Assembly: GCA_046482855.1 (NCBI GenBank)
Contig: JAWOEH010000038.1
Span: 1 to 17,365, forward strand
DNA length: 17,365 nucleotides
Reading direction: 5' to 3'
Origin: CAYVSF01 sp046482855
GTDB lineage: Bacteria; Bacteroidota; Bacteroidia; Bacteroidales; UBA12077
Each line of letters starts with the position of its first letter. The stretch's first letter is position 1. A model generated the notes under the pieces. It saw only the letters and a program-made list of their open reading frames with translations, did not search any database and was not told where the DNA came from. A program made the position numbers and the translations under genes. Below, one piece after another: positions 6,446 through 14,549 of the stretch.

Positions 6446-8692
6446 ATGGAAAATCTCTATTTCATTCTTGTCGGAATCCTTTTCATACTCGCGATTTCGG
6501 ATTTAATTGTTGGGGTAAGTAACGATGCGGTAAACTTCCTCAATTCGGCTATCGGTTCCAAAGTAGCCCCTCGTTACATTATCATGATTATTGCCAGTGT
6601 GGGTATCCTTATCGGCACCACCTTTTCAAGTGGCATGATGGAAATTGCCCGCAAAGGGGTTTTTCATCCCGATCAATTTTTCTTTGCCGAAATTATGATC
6701 ATCTTTCTGGCGGTGATGCTTACCGATGTAATGCTGTTGGACACTTTTAATACCTTCGGGCTCCCAACCAGTACCACGGTATCCATTGTATTTGAGCTAT
6801 TGGGTGCGGCCGTAGCGGTGAGTATTATAAAGATCTCAAGAATTGATGACGCCACCTTAGCCGACCTCAATACCTATATCAACAGTGGGAAAGCCCTGAT
6901 GATTATTGCCGGTATTCTGCTCTCGGTGGTTTTTGCCTTTACCATTGGTTCGGTGGTGCAATTTTTTGCCCGACTTTTCTTCTCGTTCAATTTCGATAAA
7001 ACCTTTAAGTATTATGGTTCCTTATGGGGAGGCATTGCCATTACAGCCATCACCTATTTTATCCTGATCAAAGGGGCGAAAGGTTCGGCATTTGTGAATG
7101 ACGAGGCCATGAGTTTTATCAAACATAATACGTTTCAGATCATCCTATACAGTTTTATTGGCTGGACGATTTTACTTCAACTGCTACACTGGATCTTTAA
7201 GCTAAACATTTTGAAGGCGATTGTATTGGTAGGCACCTTTGCCCTGGCCATGGCTTTTGCCGGTAACGACCTGGTAAACTTTATCGGGGTACCGCTTGCC
7301 GGACTGAAATCGTTTCAAGAGTACGCTGCTAGCGGTGTGCCGGACGACCAGCTACTGATGACAGCCTTGCAGGGAAGTGTAAAAAGTAATACCTATCTAC
7401 TGCTTATCGCCGGATTAATCATGGTAATCACCCTGTGGCTATCGAAAAAGGCACGCTCGGTTACCGATACAGAAATAAACCTGAGTCGTCAGAGTGATGG
7501 TGCCGAGCGGTTTGGCTCCAGCATGTTATCGCGAACGCTGGTTCGCTCGGCTATGGACATGTCACGAGGCTTCAATAAGGTAATGCCCAAAGGCTTAAAC
7601 CGCTTTATTGAGAAACGCTTCGATGCCACTCCTTATGAAGAGAAACTTAAAGGGCAAAAAGACGCACCCTCCTTCGATCTTGTGCGTGCTTCGGTTAACT
7701 TAACCGTTGCCAGTGTCATCATCTCCTTCGCCACCTCATTAAAGCTTCCGCTGTCAACCACCTATGTAACCTTTATGGTGGCTATGGGATCGTCGCTTGC
7801 CGACAAAGCATGGGGCCGCGAAAGTGCGGTATACCGTATTACAGGAGTAATTACCGTTATTGGCGGTTGGTTCTTCACGGCTTTTGTGGCCTTTACTGCG
7901 GCCTTCCTGATTGCTGTAGCCATTTCCTATGGTGGAAATATTGCCATCCTCCTATTGGTATTAGTGGCTTTCTTCTTCGTAGTAAAAACCCATGCCTTAC
8001 ACAAAAAACGTACTTCGGAAAAAGCGAAACGGGATCTTCTCTTAGCTGAAGAAGTAGGCGAGCAAACAATACGTACAAAATGTACCAGCCAGGTGAACAG
8101 TATGCTCGATACGGTTATTAAAGTATTCAATGAAACCTTGCTGGGGCTGGCCAATGAAGACAGAAAATCCCTGAAAAATGTATGCGGCCAGGTGGAAAAA
8201 CTGAACAAAGAGGCCAAGTACCTCAAGAATAATGTCCATTTCACCCTGGCTAAGCTTCCTGAAGGACTTGAAATTGGGCACTATTATGTACAGGTAATTG
8301 ATTATTTACGGGAAATGGCACATAGCCTTACTTTTATTAGTAACCCGGCCTACGAGCATATCGACAATAATCACAAAGGCCTTATCGAAGAGCAAGTTCA
8401 GGAACTTAATGAATACAAAAAAGACATTACCCTGCTGTTCTCACTTGTTGTACATGCGATTGAAAACGACAAGTATGACGATATGGATGAAATAATCGAA
8501 AAACAACAAGAGATCTTAACCAAATTAAAACTGGGCAGAAAGAAGCAGATCAAACGAATAAAAAATAAAGATACCGGAACAAAAAACAGTATTCTTTACT
8601 TGGGTCTGCTCAATGAGATTAAAAACCTCGTGTTGCAAACCATAAACGTAGTAAAGTCACAGCGCGATTTTAGTCTGGAGAATACGAAATAA
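6446..8692 (+). CDS. PiT-family inorganic phosphate transporter with PhoU-like C-terminal domain
   Basis: This 748-residue inner-membrane protein is a low-affinity phosphate carrier of the PiT type, which moves metal-phosphate or phosphate with a cation. The inverted PiT duplication is clear: SNDAVNFLNSAIGSK (25-39) pairs with AGNDLVNFIGVPLAG (272-286), and the loop motifs PTSTT (107-111) and PLSTT (435-439) match the family's PxSTTH. About ten to twelve membrane segments lie between 3 and 514. A basic linker follows, then residues about 540-745 form a helical PhoU-like domain (MLDTVIKVFNETLLGL, FTLAKLPEGLEIGHYYVQVIDYLREMAHS), a cytoplasmic module usually encoded as a separate PhoU/DUF47 protein that gates PiT carriers. 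A four-unit Pho-box-like array and an exact -7 element precede it, so phosphate control is likely. It is monocistronic, ending at the 8715-8744 terminator. No pst genes are nearby. Confidence 0.93.
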   Translation: MENLYFILVGILFILAISDLIVGVSNDAVNFLNSAIGSKVAPRYIIMIIASVGILIGTTFSSGMMEIARKGVFHPDQFFFAEIMIIFLAVMLTDVMLLDTFNTFGLPTSTTVSIVFELLGAAVAVSIIKISRIDDATLADLNTYINSGKALMIIAGILLSVVFAFTIGSVVQFFARLFFSFNFDKTFKYYGSLWGGIAITAITYFILIKGAKGSAFVNDEAMSFIKHNTFQIILYSFIGWTILLQLLHWIFKLNILKAIVLVGTFALAMAFAGNDLVNFIGVPLAGLKSFQEYAASGVPDDQLLMTALQGSVKSNTYLLLIAGLIMVITLWLSKKARSVTDTEINLSRQSDGAERFGSSMLSRTLVRSAMDMSRGFNKVMPKGLNRFIEKRFDATPYEEKLKGQKDAPSFDLVRASVNLTVASVIISFATSLKLPLSTTYVTFMVAMGSSLADKAWGRESAVYRITGVITVIGGWFFTAFVAFTAAFLIAVAISYGGNIAILLLVLVAFFFVVKTHALHKKRTSEKAKRDLLLAEEVGEQTIRTKCTSQVNSMLDTVIKVFNETLLGLANEDRKSLKNVCGQVEKLNKEAKYLKNNVHFTLAKLPEGLEIGHYYVQVIDYLREMAHSLTFISNPAYEHIDNNHKGLIEEQVQELNEYKKDITLLFSLVVHAIENDKYDDMDEIIEKQQEILTKLKLGRKKQIKRIKNKDTGTKNSILYLGLLNEIKNLVLQTINVVKSQRDFSLENTK

Positions 8693-8714
8693 CAGAGCAT
8701 AAGAAAACCTCCAT

Positions 8715-8745
8715 AAAAAAGCTGGCCATAAGGTCAGCTTTTTTT
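8715..8745 (+). terminator. Intrinsic terminator of the PiT gene
   Basis: A 13-bp stem with one G-U pair, AAAAAAGCTGGCC (8715-8727) and GGTCAGCTTTTTT (8732-8744), has a 4-nt loop and ends in a run of seven T. It lies 22 bases after the stop codon. Confidence 0.9.
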
Positions 8746-8927
8746 ATACAGGACAAACTCACTTTTCATCAACAAGTTCCCATTCCTGTAAATTCGGAAA
8801 GATCTTTTGCACATTAGCCCAATGCAACCACGCCCAAACAAGCCGCGCCATCCAGGGAACCAGCCTGACAGATAAATCGAAAATTTCTGATCTTCATACA
8901 ACCACAAGGGTATAAGATAAAAGAGAC

Positions 8928-8956
8928 AAAAAAAGCCCGTGTAAATAACACGAGCT
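8928..8956 (-). terminator. Intrinsic terminator of the response regulator gene
   Basis: On the minus strand the stem AGCTCGTGT (8956-8948) pairs with ACACGGGCT (8942-8934), with one G-U pair and a 5-nt loop, followed by seven T. It is 31 bases after the regulator's stop codon, and it cuts across a spurious minus-strand open frame (8734-8997). Confidence 0.85.
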
Positions 8957-8986
8957 ACAGATGGGTATTTCCGGTAAAACAACCAA

Positions 8987-9691
8987 CTAGTCAACAAACT
9001 TATAGCCCACCCCTTTGATGGTTTTAATATGCGTATCGCCTATTTTTTCGCGCAGTTTGCGAATATGCACATCAATGGTTCTGTCGCCCACAATGATGTT
9101 GTCGCCCCAAACCGCATTAAAAATCTCATCACGGGTAAACACCTTGTCGGGTTTTGCAATGAGCAGCAAAAGCAATTCGAACTCTTTTTTGGGGAGCATC
9201 AATTCCTGATCGTCCTTAATAACAACATATTTCTCTTTATCAATGGAAAGATGCCCACGTTTAATTACCATATCAGGGGTTTCATCAGGAACTTGAGCAT
9301 TTCCGTTGTAGCGCTTCAATAGCGCGTTGATGCGCGAAACTAATACTTTGGGCTTTATGGGCTTAGTTATATAATCATCGCCCCCTGCATCGAACCCGGC
9401 AATTTGCGAATAATCTTCGCCGCGGGCAGTAAGAAAGGCAATAATTGCATGCTGCATAGATGGCAACTTGCGCAACTCTTCACATGTTTCGATACCATCC
9501 ATTTCAGGCATCATCACATCCAATAACACCAATTGCGGCTGCTCTTTTTTTGCCGTAGCAATGGCCTCTTTTCCATTGGAACAGGTGAACACGTCAAATC
9601 CTTCACGTTTCAGGTTGTAACTTAAAAATTCAAGAATATCCGGTTCATCGTCGACCAACAAAATTTTATACGCATTTGTACTCATAACCAT
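8987..9691 (-). CDS. PhoB/OmpR-family response regulator
   Basis: The 234-residue protein has an N-terminal receiver domain (7-125) with the acidic pair Asp14-Asp15, phospho-acceptor Asp58 (LLDVMMPEMDG), Thr88 and Lys110, then a short linker and a C-terminal winged-helix Trans_reg_C domain (about 138-233) with the recognition helix DRTIDVHIRKLREKIG and the hairpin IKGVGYKF. It is a cytoplasmic transcription factor that binds tandem direct repeats when phosphorylated. Its place between a phosphate transporter and a set of genes preceded by 11-bp-spaced TTAACA-like repeats suggests a PhoB role. No histidine kinase gene adjoins it, which is unusual for this family, so its sensor must lie elsewhere. 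An ATG at 9685 (third codon) is an equally good start. Repeats upstream of its own gene suggest autoregulation. Confidence 0.9.
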   Translation of the reverse strand: MVMSTNAYKILLVDDEPDILEFLSYNLKREGFDVFTCSNGKEAIATAKKEQPQLVLLDVMMPEMDGIETCEELRKLPSMQHAIIAFLTARGEDYSQIAGFDAGGDDYITKPIKPKVLVSRINALLKRYNGNAQVPDETPDMVIKRGHLSIDKEKYVVIKDDQELMLPKKEFELLLLLIAKPDKVFTRDEIFNAVWGDNIIVGDRTIDVHIRKLREKIGDTHIKTIKGVGYKFVD

Positions 9692-9716
9692 GGGTAAGTT
9701 TAAATAATTGAATGCC

Positions 9717-9724
9717 CTAAATTA
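9717..9724 (-). promoter_or_regulatory. Possible -7 element of the response regulator gene
   Basis: On the minus strand this reads TAATTTAG, one base from TAnnTTTG. It lies 25 bases before the start at 9691 and 20 bases after the minus-strand hexamer array, the same gap as at the divergent lipoprotein gene. Confidence 0.4.
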
Positions 9725-9744
9725 GAATAAGATAAGCAAACAGA

Positions 9745-9783
9745 AGCTAAGAGATTCTTAAGTCAACTTTACGTTAAAGTTAA
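9745..9783 (-). promoter_or_regulatory. Pho-box-like array facing the response regulator gene
   Basis: Read on the minus strand, hexamers TTAACT (9783), GTAAAG (9772), TTAAGA (9761) and TTAGCT (9750) recur at 11-bp period. Because TTAA is self-complementary, a plus-strand reading (TTAAGT 9758, TTACGT 9769, TTAATA 9780) also works. Within it lies a palindrome AACTTTA-cgt-TAAAGTT (9765-9781). It could serve autoregulation of the regulator. Confidence 0.45.
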
Positions 9784-9807
9784 TAAAATTCTCCATTCCT
9801 CCCACAC

Positions 9808-9835
9808 TTAATGCAAGGTTAAACATCAGGTAAAC
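9808..9835 (+). promoter_or_regulatory. Pho-box-like array upstream of the surface lipoprotein gene
   Basis: TTAATG (9808), TTAAAC (9819) and GTAAAC (9830) have an 11-bp period. The array ends 20 bases before a candidate -7 element, TTTATTTG at 9856-9863 (one base from TAnnTTTG), which leaves a leader of about 49 nt before the ATG at 9919. Confidence 0.5.
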
Positions 9836-9918
9836 TCTATCGGAGGACAATCCCCTTTATTTGCAGTGTAATTAAAACGAAACACTTTTTCACACATAAA
9901 CCAAAAACAATTAGCAAA

Positions 9919-11610
9919 ATGAAAAAGCATTATTTAAAAATCACAGCCTTTTTACTTGGAGCCATCATGCTTGGCTTCACATCATGTGATGACGATGACA
10001 ACTCAGGTGAGACACAAAAGCCTACCCTCGTTTCTGCATCCGTTGAGTCGGACAATTCCGAGGCAATCGTTTATTTTTCCGAAGGATTATACAAGAATGA
10101 TGACAAAACAGGTGCTTTAGATGCAACCAGTTTATCAGTAACCTTAAGCGGAGGTACGCTTTCCTTAACGGACTACACAATTAACCACACTGCAGGAGGA
10201 AACTCTGCAATTATCGGATTAACTTTGTCGGACGAAGCCACAGAGGGTTCAGAAACCCTGACCATTTCCGTTTCGGCTACCAGCGCTTACGATGAAGCAG
10301 GAAATGCCATTGAGGCGGGATCGGTAACAGCTTCATTAAATCCTGTTGATGCCGAAATTGTGCCCGAGGAGAAAGCTTTATCAGCTTACGAACTTGAAGG
10401 CAAAGAGGGTCTTCCTGCCGATTATGTATCGGTATTAAAGAGCCACTTTACAGAGAACAACAATGTTATCAGCGAATTGAGTATTGCTGCTGACAACCTC
10501 ATTCCTGCAGCAGGCGAAGCCGGAAATGGCGTGGCTGCTGCCGATAGTTGGTTCGACGCGGTAACGTACCAAGGTGCTTTTGAACCAGGTGGAAGCAACT
10601 GGGCCGAAGGTTGGACATTAATGTATGGGCATTCAGGCACAACTGCCACCAATGAAATAACCGTATCCGCCAACATCACAACGGACACCGAGTGGACAAA
10701 AGACAATGTATACCTGCTCGACGGATTCATCTTTGTTGAAGATGGCGCAACACTTACTATTGAAGCCGGAACAATGATTCAAGGCATGGCCGGACAAGAA
10801 GAAAATGCCAGCGCATTAGTTGTAAAGATGGGTGGAAAACTGATGGCACAGGGAACAGCTACAGAACCCATTGTATTTACGGCCGATGGCGATCAGTACG
10901 ATGGTTCAGGCTTTGGTAAGGAAGTACGAGGCCTTTGGGGCGGATTGATAATGCTGGGTAAAGCCACTACCAACAACAGCACACAAACCCGTATTGAGGG
11001 AATTCCCGAAGCCTTCGATGCCTACTACGGAGGCACTGATGATGCCGACAATTCAGGTGTTATTCAGTATGTTTCCATCCGTCACGGAGGTACCGACATT
11101 GGTCAAGGAAACGAAATCAACGGATTAACCCTGGGAGGCGTAGGTAACGGAACTACTATCGACCACGTTGAAGTAATTGCCAATGTTGACGATGGCGTGG
11201 AATTCTTCGGCGGTGCTCCCGACCTGAAAAACATCCTGGTAGCCTACTGTGGTGATGACTCCTATGATTATGACGAAGGATATCATGGCCGCGGACAATT
11301 CTGGGTTACCATCCAATCGGACGAAGCTGGTGACCGCTTAGGTGAGCACGACGGAGGTAGCGGCGACGACGAAGAAGCTGAGCCTTATGCCAAGCCTGTT
11401 ATCTACAATGCTACCTATGTTGGAAATGGCAACGGTACTTGTATCACTTTCCGCGACAACGCCGGAGGTACTTATGCCAACTCCATCTTTGTCAACACCA
11501 ACAAAGGTATTGAAGTGGAATTCCGAAACGACAAGCACAACAGCTACCAAATGCTTACCGAAGAGCATTTGACACTGAAAAACAACTTGTTTATCGGAAC
11601 CGGATTCTAA
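9919..11610 (+). CDS. Surface lipoprotein with Ig-like and beta-helix regions
   Basis: This 563-residue protein has a lipoprotein signal peptide with Cys23 (FTSC) followed at once by DDDD. In Bacteroidota, acidic residues directly after the lipidated Cys act as a signal for export to the outer face of the outer membrane, so surface exposure is likely. Residues 34-140 form an Ig-like/SwmB-type beta domain (VIYFSE-like strand, EGSETLTISVSATSAYDEAGN). From about 245 to the end the sequence has the short, Gly/Asp/Asn-rich strands of a right-handed beta helix (FIFVEDGATLTIEAGT, VVKMGGKLMAQGTATEPIVFTAD, GLWGGLIMLGKA). Many acidic residues around 440-505 could bind calcium. It is followed after a hairpin by the TonB-dependent receptor gene, and the pairing suggests that it serves as the receptor's surface partner, comparable in position to SusD-type proteins but unrelated in fold. 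The exact family is not named with certainty; the ligand is unknown. Confidence 0.85.
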   Translation: MKKHYLKITAFLLGAIMLGFTSCDDDDNSGETQKPTLVSASVESDNSEAIVYFSEGLYKNDDKTGALDATSLSVTLSGGTLSLTDYTINHTAGGNSAIIGLTLSDEATEGSETLTISVSATSAYDEAGNAIEAGSVTASLNPVDAEIVPEEKALSAYELEGKEGLPADYVSVLKSHFTENNNVISELSIAADNLIPAAGEAGNGVAAADSWFDAVTYQGAFEPGGSNWAEGWTLMYGHSGTTATNEITVSANITTDTEWTKDNVYLLDGFIFVEDGATLTIEAGTMIQGMAGQEENASALVVKMGGKLMAQGTATEPIVFTADGDQYDGSGFGKEVRGLWGGLIMLGKATTNNSTQTRIEGIPEAFDAYYGGTDDADNSGVIQYVSIRHGGTDIGQGNEINGLTLGGVGNGTTIDHVEVIANVDDGVEFFGGAPDLKNILVAYCGDDSYDYDEGYHGRGQFWVTIQSDEAGDRLGEHDGGSGDDEEAEPYAKPVIYNATYVGNGNGTCITFRDNAGGTYANSIFVNTNKGIEVEFRNDKHNSYQMLTEEHLTLKNNLFIGTGF

Positions 11611-11630
11611 AGACACATATTCTCACATAA

Positions 11631-11657
11631 AAGCTGATGGTCAATGACCATCAGCTT
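11631..11657 (+). terminator. Hairpin between lipoprotein and receptor genes
   Basis: AAGCTGATGGTCA (11631-11643) and TGACCATCAGCTT (11645-11657) form a perfect inverted repeat around one base, in practice an 11-bp stem with a 5-nt loop. It starts 21 bases after the lipoprotein stop codon. The following sequence (ACTCTATTTTG) has only a short T-run, so it may be a partial terminator that sets the ratio of the two products, or a site that protects the upstream mRNA. Confidence 0.65.
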
Positions 11658-11693
11658 ACTCTATTTTGTAAAACAAAAAGTAGCAATAAAACG

Positions 11694-14510
11694 ATGAATC
11701 GAAGACTAGTAAGCCTAATCTTTCTGGTGCTCATATCAATGACTGTTTTAGCGCAAAAAGGAACCTTGCGCGGAAAGATCCTTGACGAGACCAATGGCGA
11801 AACATTAATTGGTGCAACAATTATGGCAGTTGGAACTTCCACAGGAACCTCCAGCGACTTTGACGGGAACTTCAGTTTACCGCTTGAACCGGGTTCGTAT
11901 ACCATCAAAATCTCATTTATCTCATACGAAACCAAAGAGTTCGAAAACATTCAAATCACACCCGGTGAGGTAACCATCCTCAATACCTCGCTAGGGGAAT
12001 CCAAACTTACTATTGGTGAAGCTGTAGTTACAGCGCGCTCACGCAACCGCACAGAAAATGCCCTGCAAATGCTACAGAAAAAAGCGCCAAAAGTAATCGA
12101 CGGCATCTCCTCGGAGCAAATATCCAAACTGGGCGACAGCAATGCAGCTCAGGCGCTAAAGAGGGTAACAGGCGTATCAGTACAGGGAGGAAAGTATGTG
12201 TACGTGCGTGGCCTGGGCGATCGCTATACCATTACAACGCTCAATGGCGCCGAAATCCCGGCCCTCGATCCCGAGAAAAACTCCGTACAGATGGACATCT
12301 TCCCCAGCAACCTGATTGAGAATATCATGGTGAACAAAACCTTCTCACCCGACATGCCGGGAGAAGCCACCGGAGGTCTTGTGGATATAGTAACCAAAGA
12401 TTTTCCTGAGAAATTCACCTTCCAGTTTTCCAGCTCTCTGGGCTATAATCCGCAGGCCAACCTGAACAACGACTTCTTAACTTACGAAGGTAGCAACACC
12501 GATTTGCTGGGATTCGACAATGGCACACGCGCCATCCCCGGTCGGGCACAAGAAGCTTTGGATTACATGGTGGCCAACAACCTGGGAGGCATTAACACAC
12601 AAACCTTTTCGCCGCAAGAAATCAGCGATATCGCCCAATCCTTTAGCACCGAAATGGAGCCCAAACAAGAACAATCATTTCTGAACCACACACATAAACT
12701 TTCGGTAGGCGATCAGCGTCAACTCTTCCGGCGTGCATTAGGCTATAATTTCTCCCTAAGTTATTCGCGAAAATTTGATTCCTACAACGACGGAGGGTAT
12801 GCCCCTCTGCAGGAAGGAAGTGCAATAGATCCTATCCGGGTAGTAAGCGATGAAAAAGGAAATGAAGAGGTAATTATTTCCGGATTATTCAACCTCAACT
12901 ACAAACTCAACAACAATAACAAAGTGGGCTTCCGCTATTTGCGCACTCAAAGTGGAAATGCACAAGCCCGATATCGTGAAGGTACGTTTAATTATGAAGA
13001 TCCCTCAGGAAATATTATCACACAGGATCGTCAACTTGGATATCTGGAACGCGCCATGTCAGCCACCCAGCTTCACGGAAAGCATGTGATTCCCGGTATG
13101 AATAAGATGACCATCGAGTGGATAAGTGCCTATACCCATATGAATCAGGATGAGCCTGACCTGCGTTTCTTCGAAAACCTCTGGAACGTCAGTGCAAACC
13201 GGTACTACATAAAAACCAACGACGTACCCGTTCGCTTCTATCGGGAGATGAATGAAAAGGCCTACTTCAACAAAATAGACTTTGCCTTGCCCCTTACCCT
13301 ATTTGGGGAAAAAGCCAAATTTTCCTTTGGTGGAGCCTACTCCAATAAAAATCGAACCCTGGACGAAGTAAGTTTTGAAGTTACCGTGGGCAACTCCTCT
13401 ACCCTGCCTCCTTTGGGCCCTACCTACTACCTGGAAAACTACCGATATAGCCTGCAAAACCCCGAGGGCTACAAATACGAAGCCGACCGCATAAACAACC
13501 TCATCAATAGCTACACAGCCGAACAAAAGGTAGCTTCGGGGTATGCCATGCTCGATTTTAAAGCAGGAGAAAAAAACAGAATCGTTGCCGGAGCACGCAT
13601 CGAAAGCTCAGACCTGTTTACCGATAACAATGTTAATAAAGAGGACAAAAACTACCGAAAAGGCGAGCTTAACCAAGTGGATATATTACCCGCAATAAAC
13701 TTTACACACGCCCTTAACGAGGAGATGAACATACGCCTGGCGATGACACAAACCATTGCCCGTCCGAAGTTTAAAGAGATTGGAACCTCCTATTACGACT
13801 ACAAAACAGGGATAAAAACCTACGGAAATGCGGAGTTAGAACGCTCACTTATCTCCAATATCGATTTGCGTTGGGAATATTTCTTTAACAGAGGCGAAAA
13901 AATAGCGATTAGCGGTTTTTATAAGCATTTTGAAGATCCCATCGAGTTAAAACTCTTGCCTGATGTAAACAACATGGAGATGAAATACGTTAACAGCAAA
14001 AACTCAACCCTCTACGGTGTTGAAATTGAGCTACGTAAAAAACTGGATTTCATCGCCTTTTTGGAGAATTTCTCGATTGGGGGAAACCTCACATTGGTAA
14101 AATCACAGGTTTTCCTTACCGAGGAAGAAGCAATAGACAGAGAATTGGATCCTGCCAAAGAGCACAGTCGCGAAATGTACGGACAAGCCCCCTATGTGGC
14201 TAATGCGTATGTAAGCTACGACAACGAACGGTTAAATCTTTCCTCCAGCATCAGCTTTAACATGAGCGGCGAAAAGCTATTCCTGATTACAAAAGGAACA
14301 ACCCCCTATGTGTATGAACAGCCCCAACCGAATTTAAAATTCAACCTGGATAAAGGTATTGGCGAGAAGGTAACCATTAGCTTTAGTGCAAGCAATCTGC
14401 TCGACAGCAAATATGATGCGGTTTATCACTTCGACGATCAGGATCACTCGTTCCTGAATTACTCCGAAGGACGTACTTTTAAACTAGGCGTAAAATATGC
14501 CATACAGTAA
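11694..14510 (+). CDS. TonB-dependent outer-membrane receptor
   Basis: The start at 11694 is chosen because it gives a proper signal peptide (MNRR, LVSLIFLVLISMTVLA, cleavage before Gln21); an upstream in-frame ATG at 11637 lies inside a hairpin. The product is 938 residues. Residues about 22-100 are a carboxypeptidase-regulatory-like beta domain (GKILDETNGETLIGATI, FISYETKE), about 110-235 the plug (QALKRVTGVSV, YVYVRGLGDRYT, LNGAEIPALDP, TGGLVDIVTKDFP), and the rest a 22-strand barrel ending KLGVKYAIQ. It imports a substrate across the outer membrane with TonB energy. The plug belongs to the branch with the YVYVRGLGDRY signature, distinct from typical SusC polysaccharide receptors. Substrate is not readable; the upstream Pho-box-like array and neighbouring PiT and PhoB-type genes point to phosphate or a phosphorylated compound. 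The LRR lipoprotein gene follows after 39 bases. Confidence 0.93.
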   Translation: MNRRLVSLIFLVLISMTVLAQKGTLRGKILDETNGETLIGATIMAVGTSTGTSSDFDGNFSLPLEPGSYTIKISFISYETKEFENIQITPGEVTILNTSLGESKLTIGEAVVTARSRNRTENALQMLQKKAPKVIDGISSEQISKLGDSNAAQALKRVTGVSVQGGKYVYVRGLGDRYTITTLNGAEIPALDPEKNSVQMDIFPSNLIENIMVNKTFSPDMPGEATGGLVDIVTKDFPEKFTFQFSSSLGYNPQANLNNDFLTYEGSNTDLLGFDNGTRAIPGRAQEALDYMVANNLGGINTQTFSPQEISDIAQSFSTEMEPKQEQSFLNHTHKLSVGDQRQLFRRALGYNFSLSYSRKFDSYNDGGYAPLQEGSAIDPIRVVSDEKGNEEVIISGLFNLNYKLNNNNKVGFRYLRTQSGNAQARYREGTFNYEDPSGNIITQDRQLGYLERAMSATQLHGKHVIPGMNKMTIEWISAYTHMNQDEPDLRFFENLWNVSANRYYIKTNDVPVRFYREMNEKAYFNKIDFALPLTLFGEKAKFSFGGAYSNKNRTLDEVSFEVTVGNSSTLPPLGPTYYLENYRYSLQNPEGYKYEADRINNLINSYTAEQKVASGYAMLDFKAGEKNRIVAGARIESSDLFTDNNVNKEDKNYRKGELNQVDILPAINFTHALNEEMNIRLAMTQTIARPKFKEIGTSYYDYKTGIKTYGNAELERSLISNIDLRWEYFFNRGEKIAISGFYKHFEDPIELKLLPDVNNMEMKYVNSKNSTLYGVEIELRKKLDFIAFLENFSIGGNLTLVKSQVFLTEEEAIDRELDPAKEHSREMYGQAPYVANAYVSYDNERLNLSSSISFNMSGEKLFLITKGTTPYVYEQPQPNLKFNLDKGIGEKVTISFSASNLLDSKYDAVYHFDDQDHSFLNYSEGRTFKLGVKYAIQ

Positions 14511-14549
14511 TTGCAAAGGGATCTTTAAATACCGGTAAACATAAAGCAT

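Noticed and set aside
8734..8997. Minus-strand 87-codon hydrophobic open frame after the response regulator
   Set aside because: It overlaps the regulator's 3-prime end, runs across that gene's intrinsic terminator and stops inside the PiT terminator, so it would not be transcribed as a gene.
14525..14541. Extra Pho-box-like pair before the LRR gene
   Set aside because: Only two TTAAA-like units exist and their spacing is 10, not 11; they lie within the operon.
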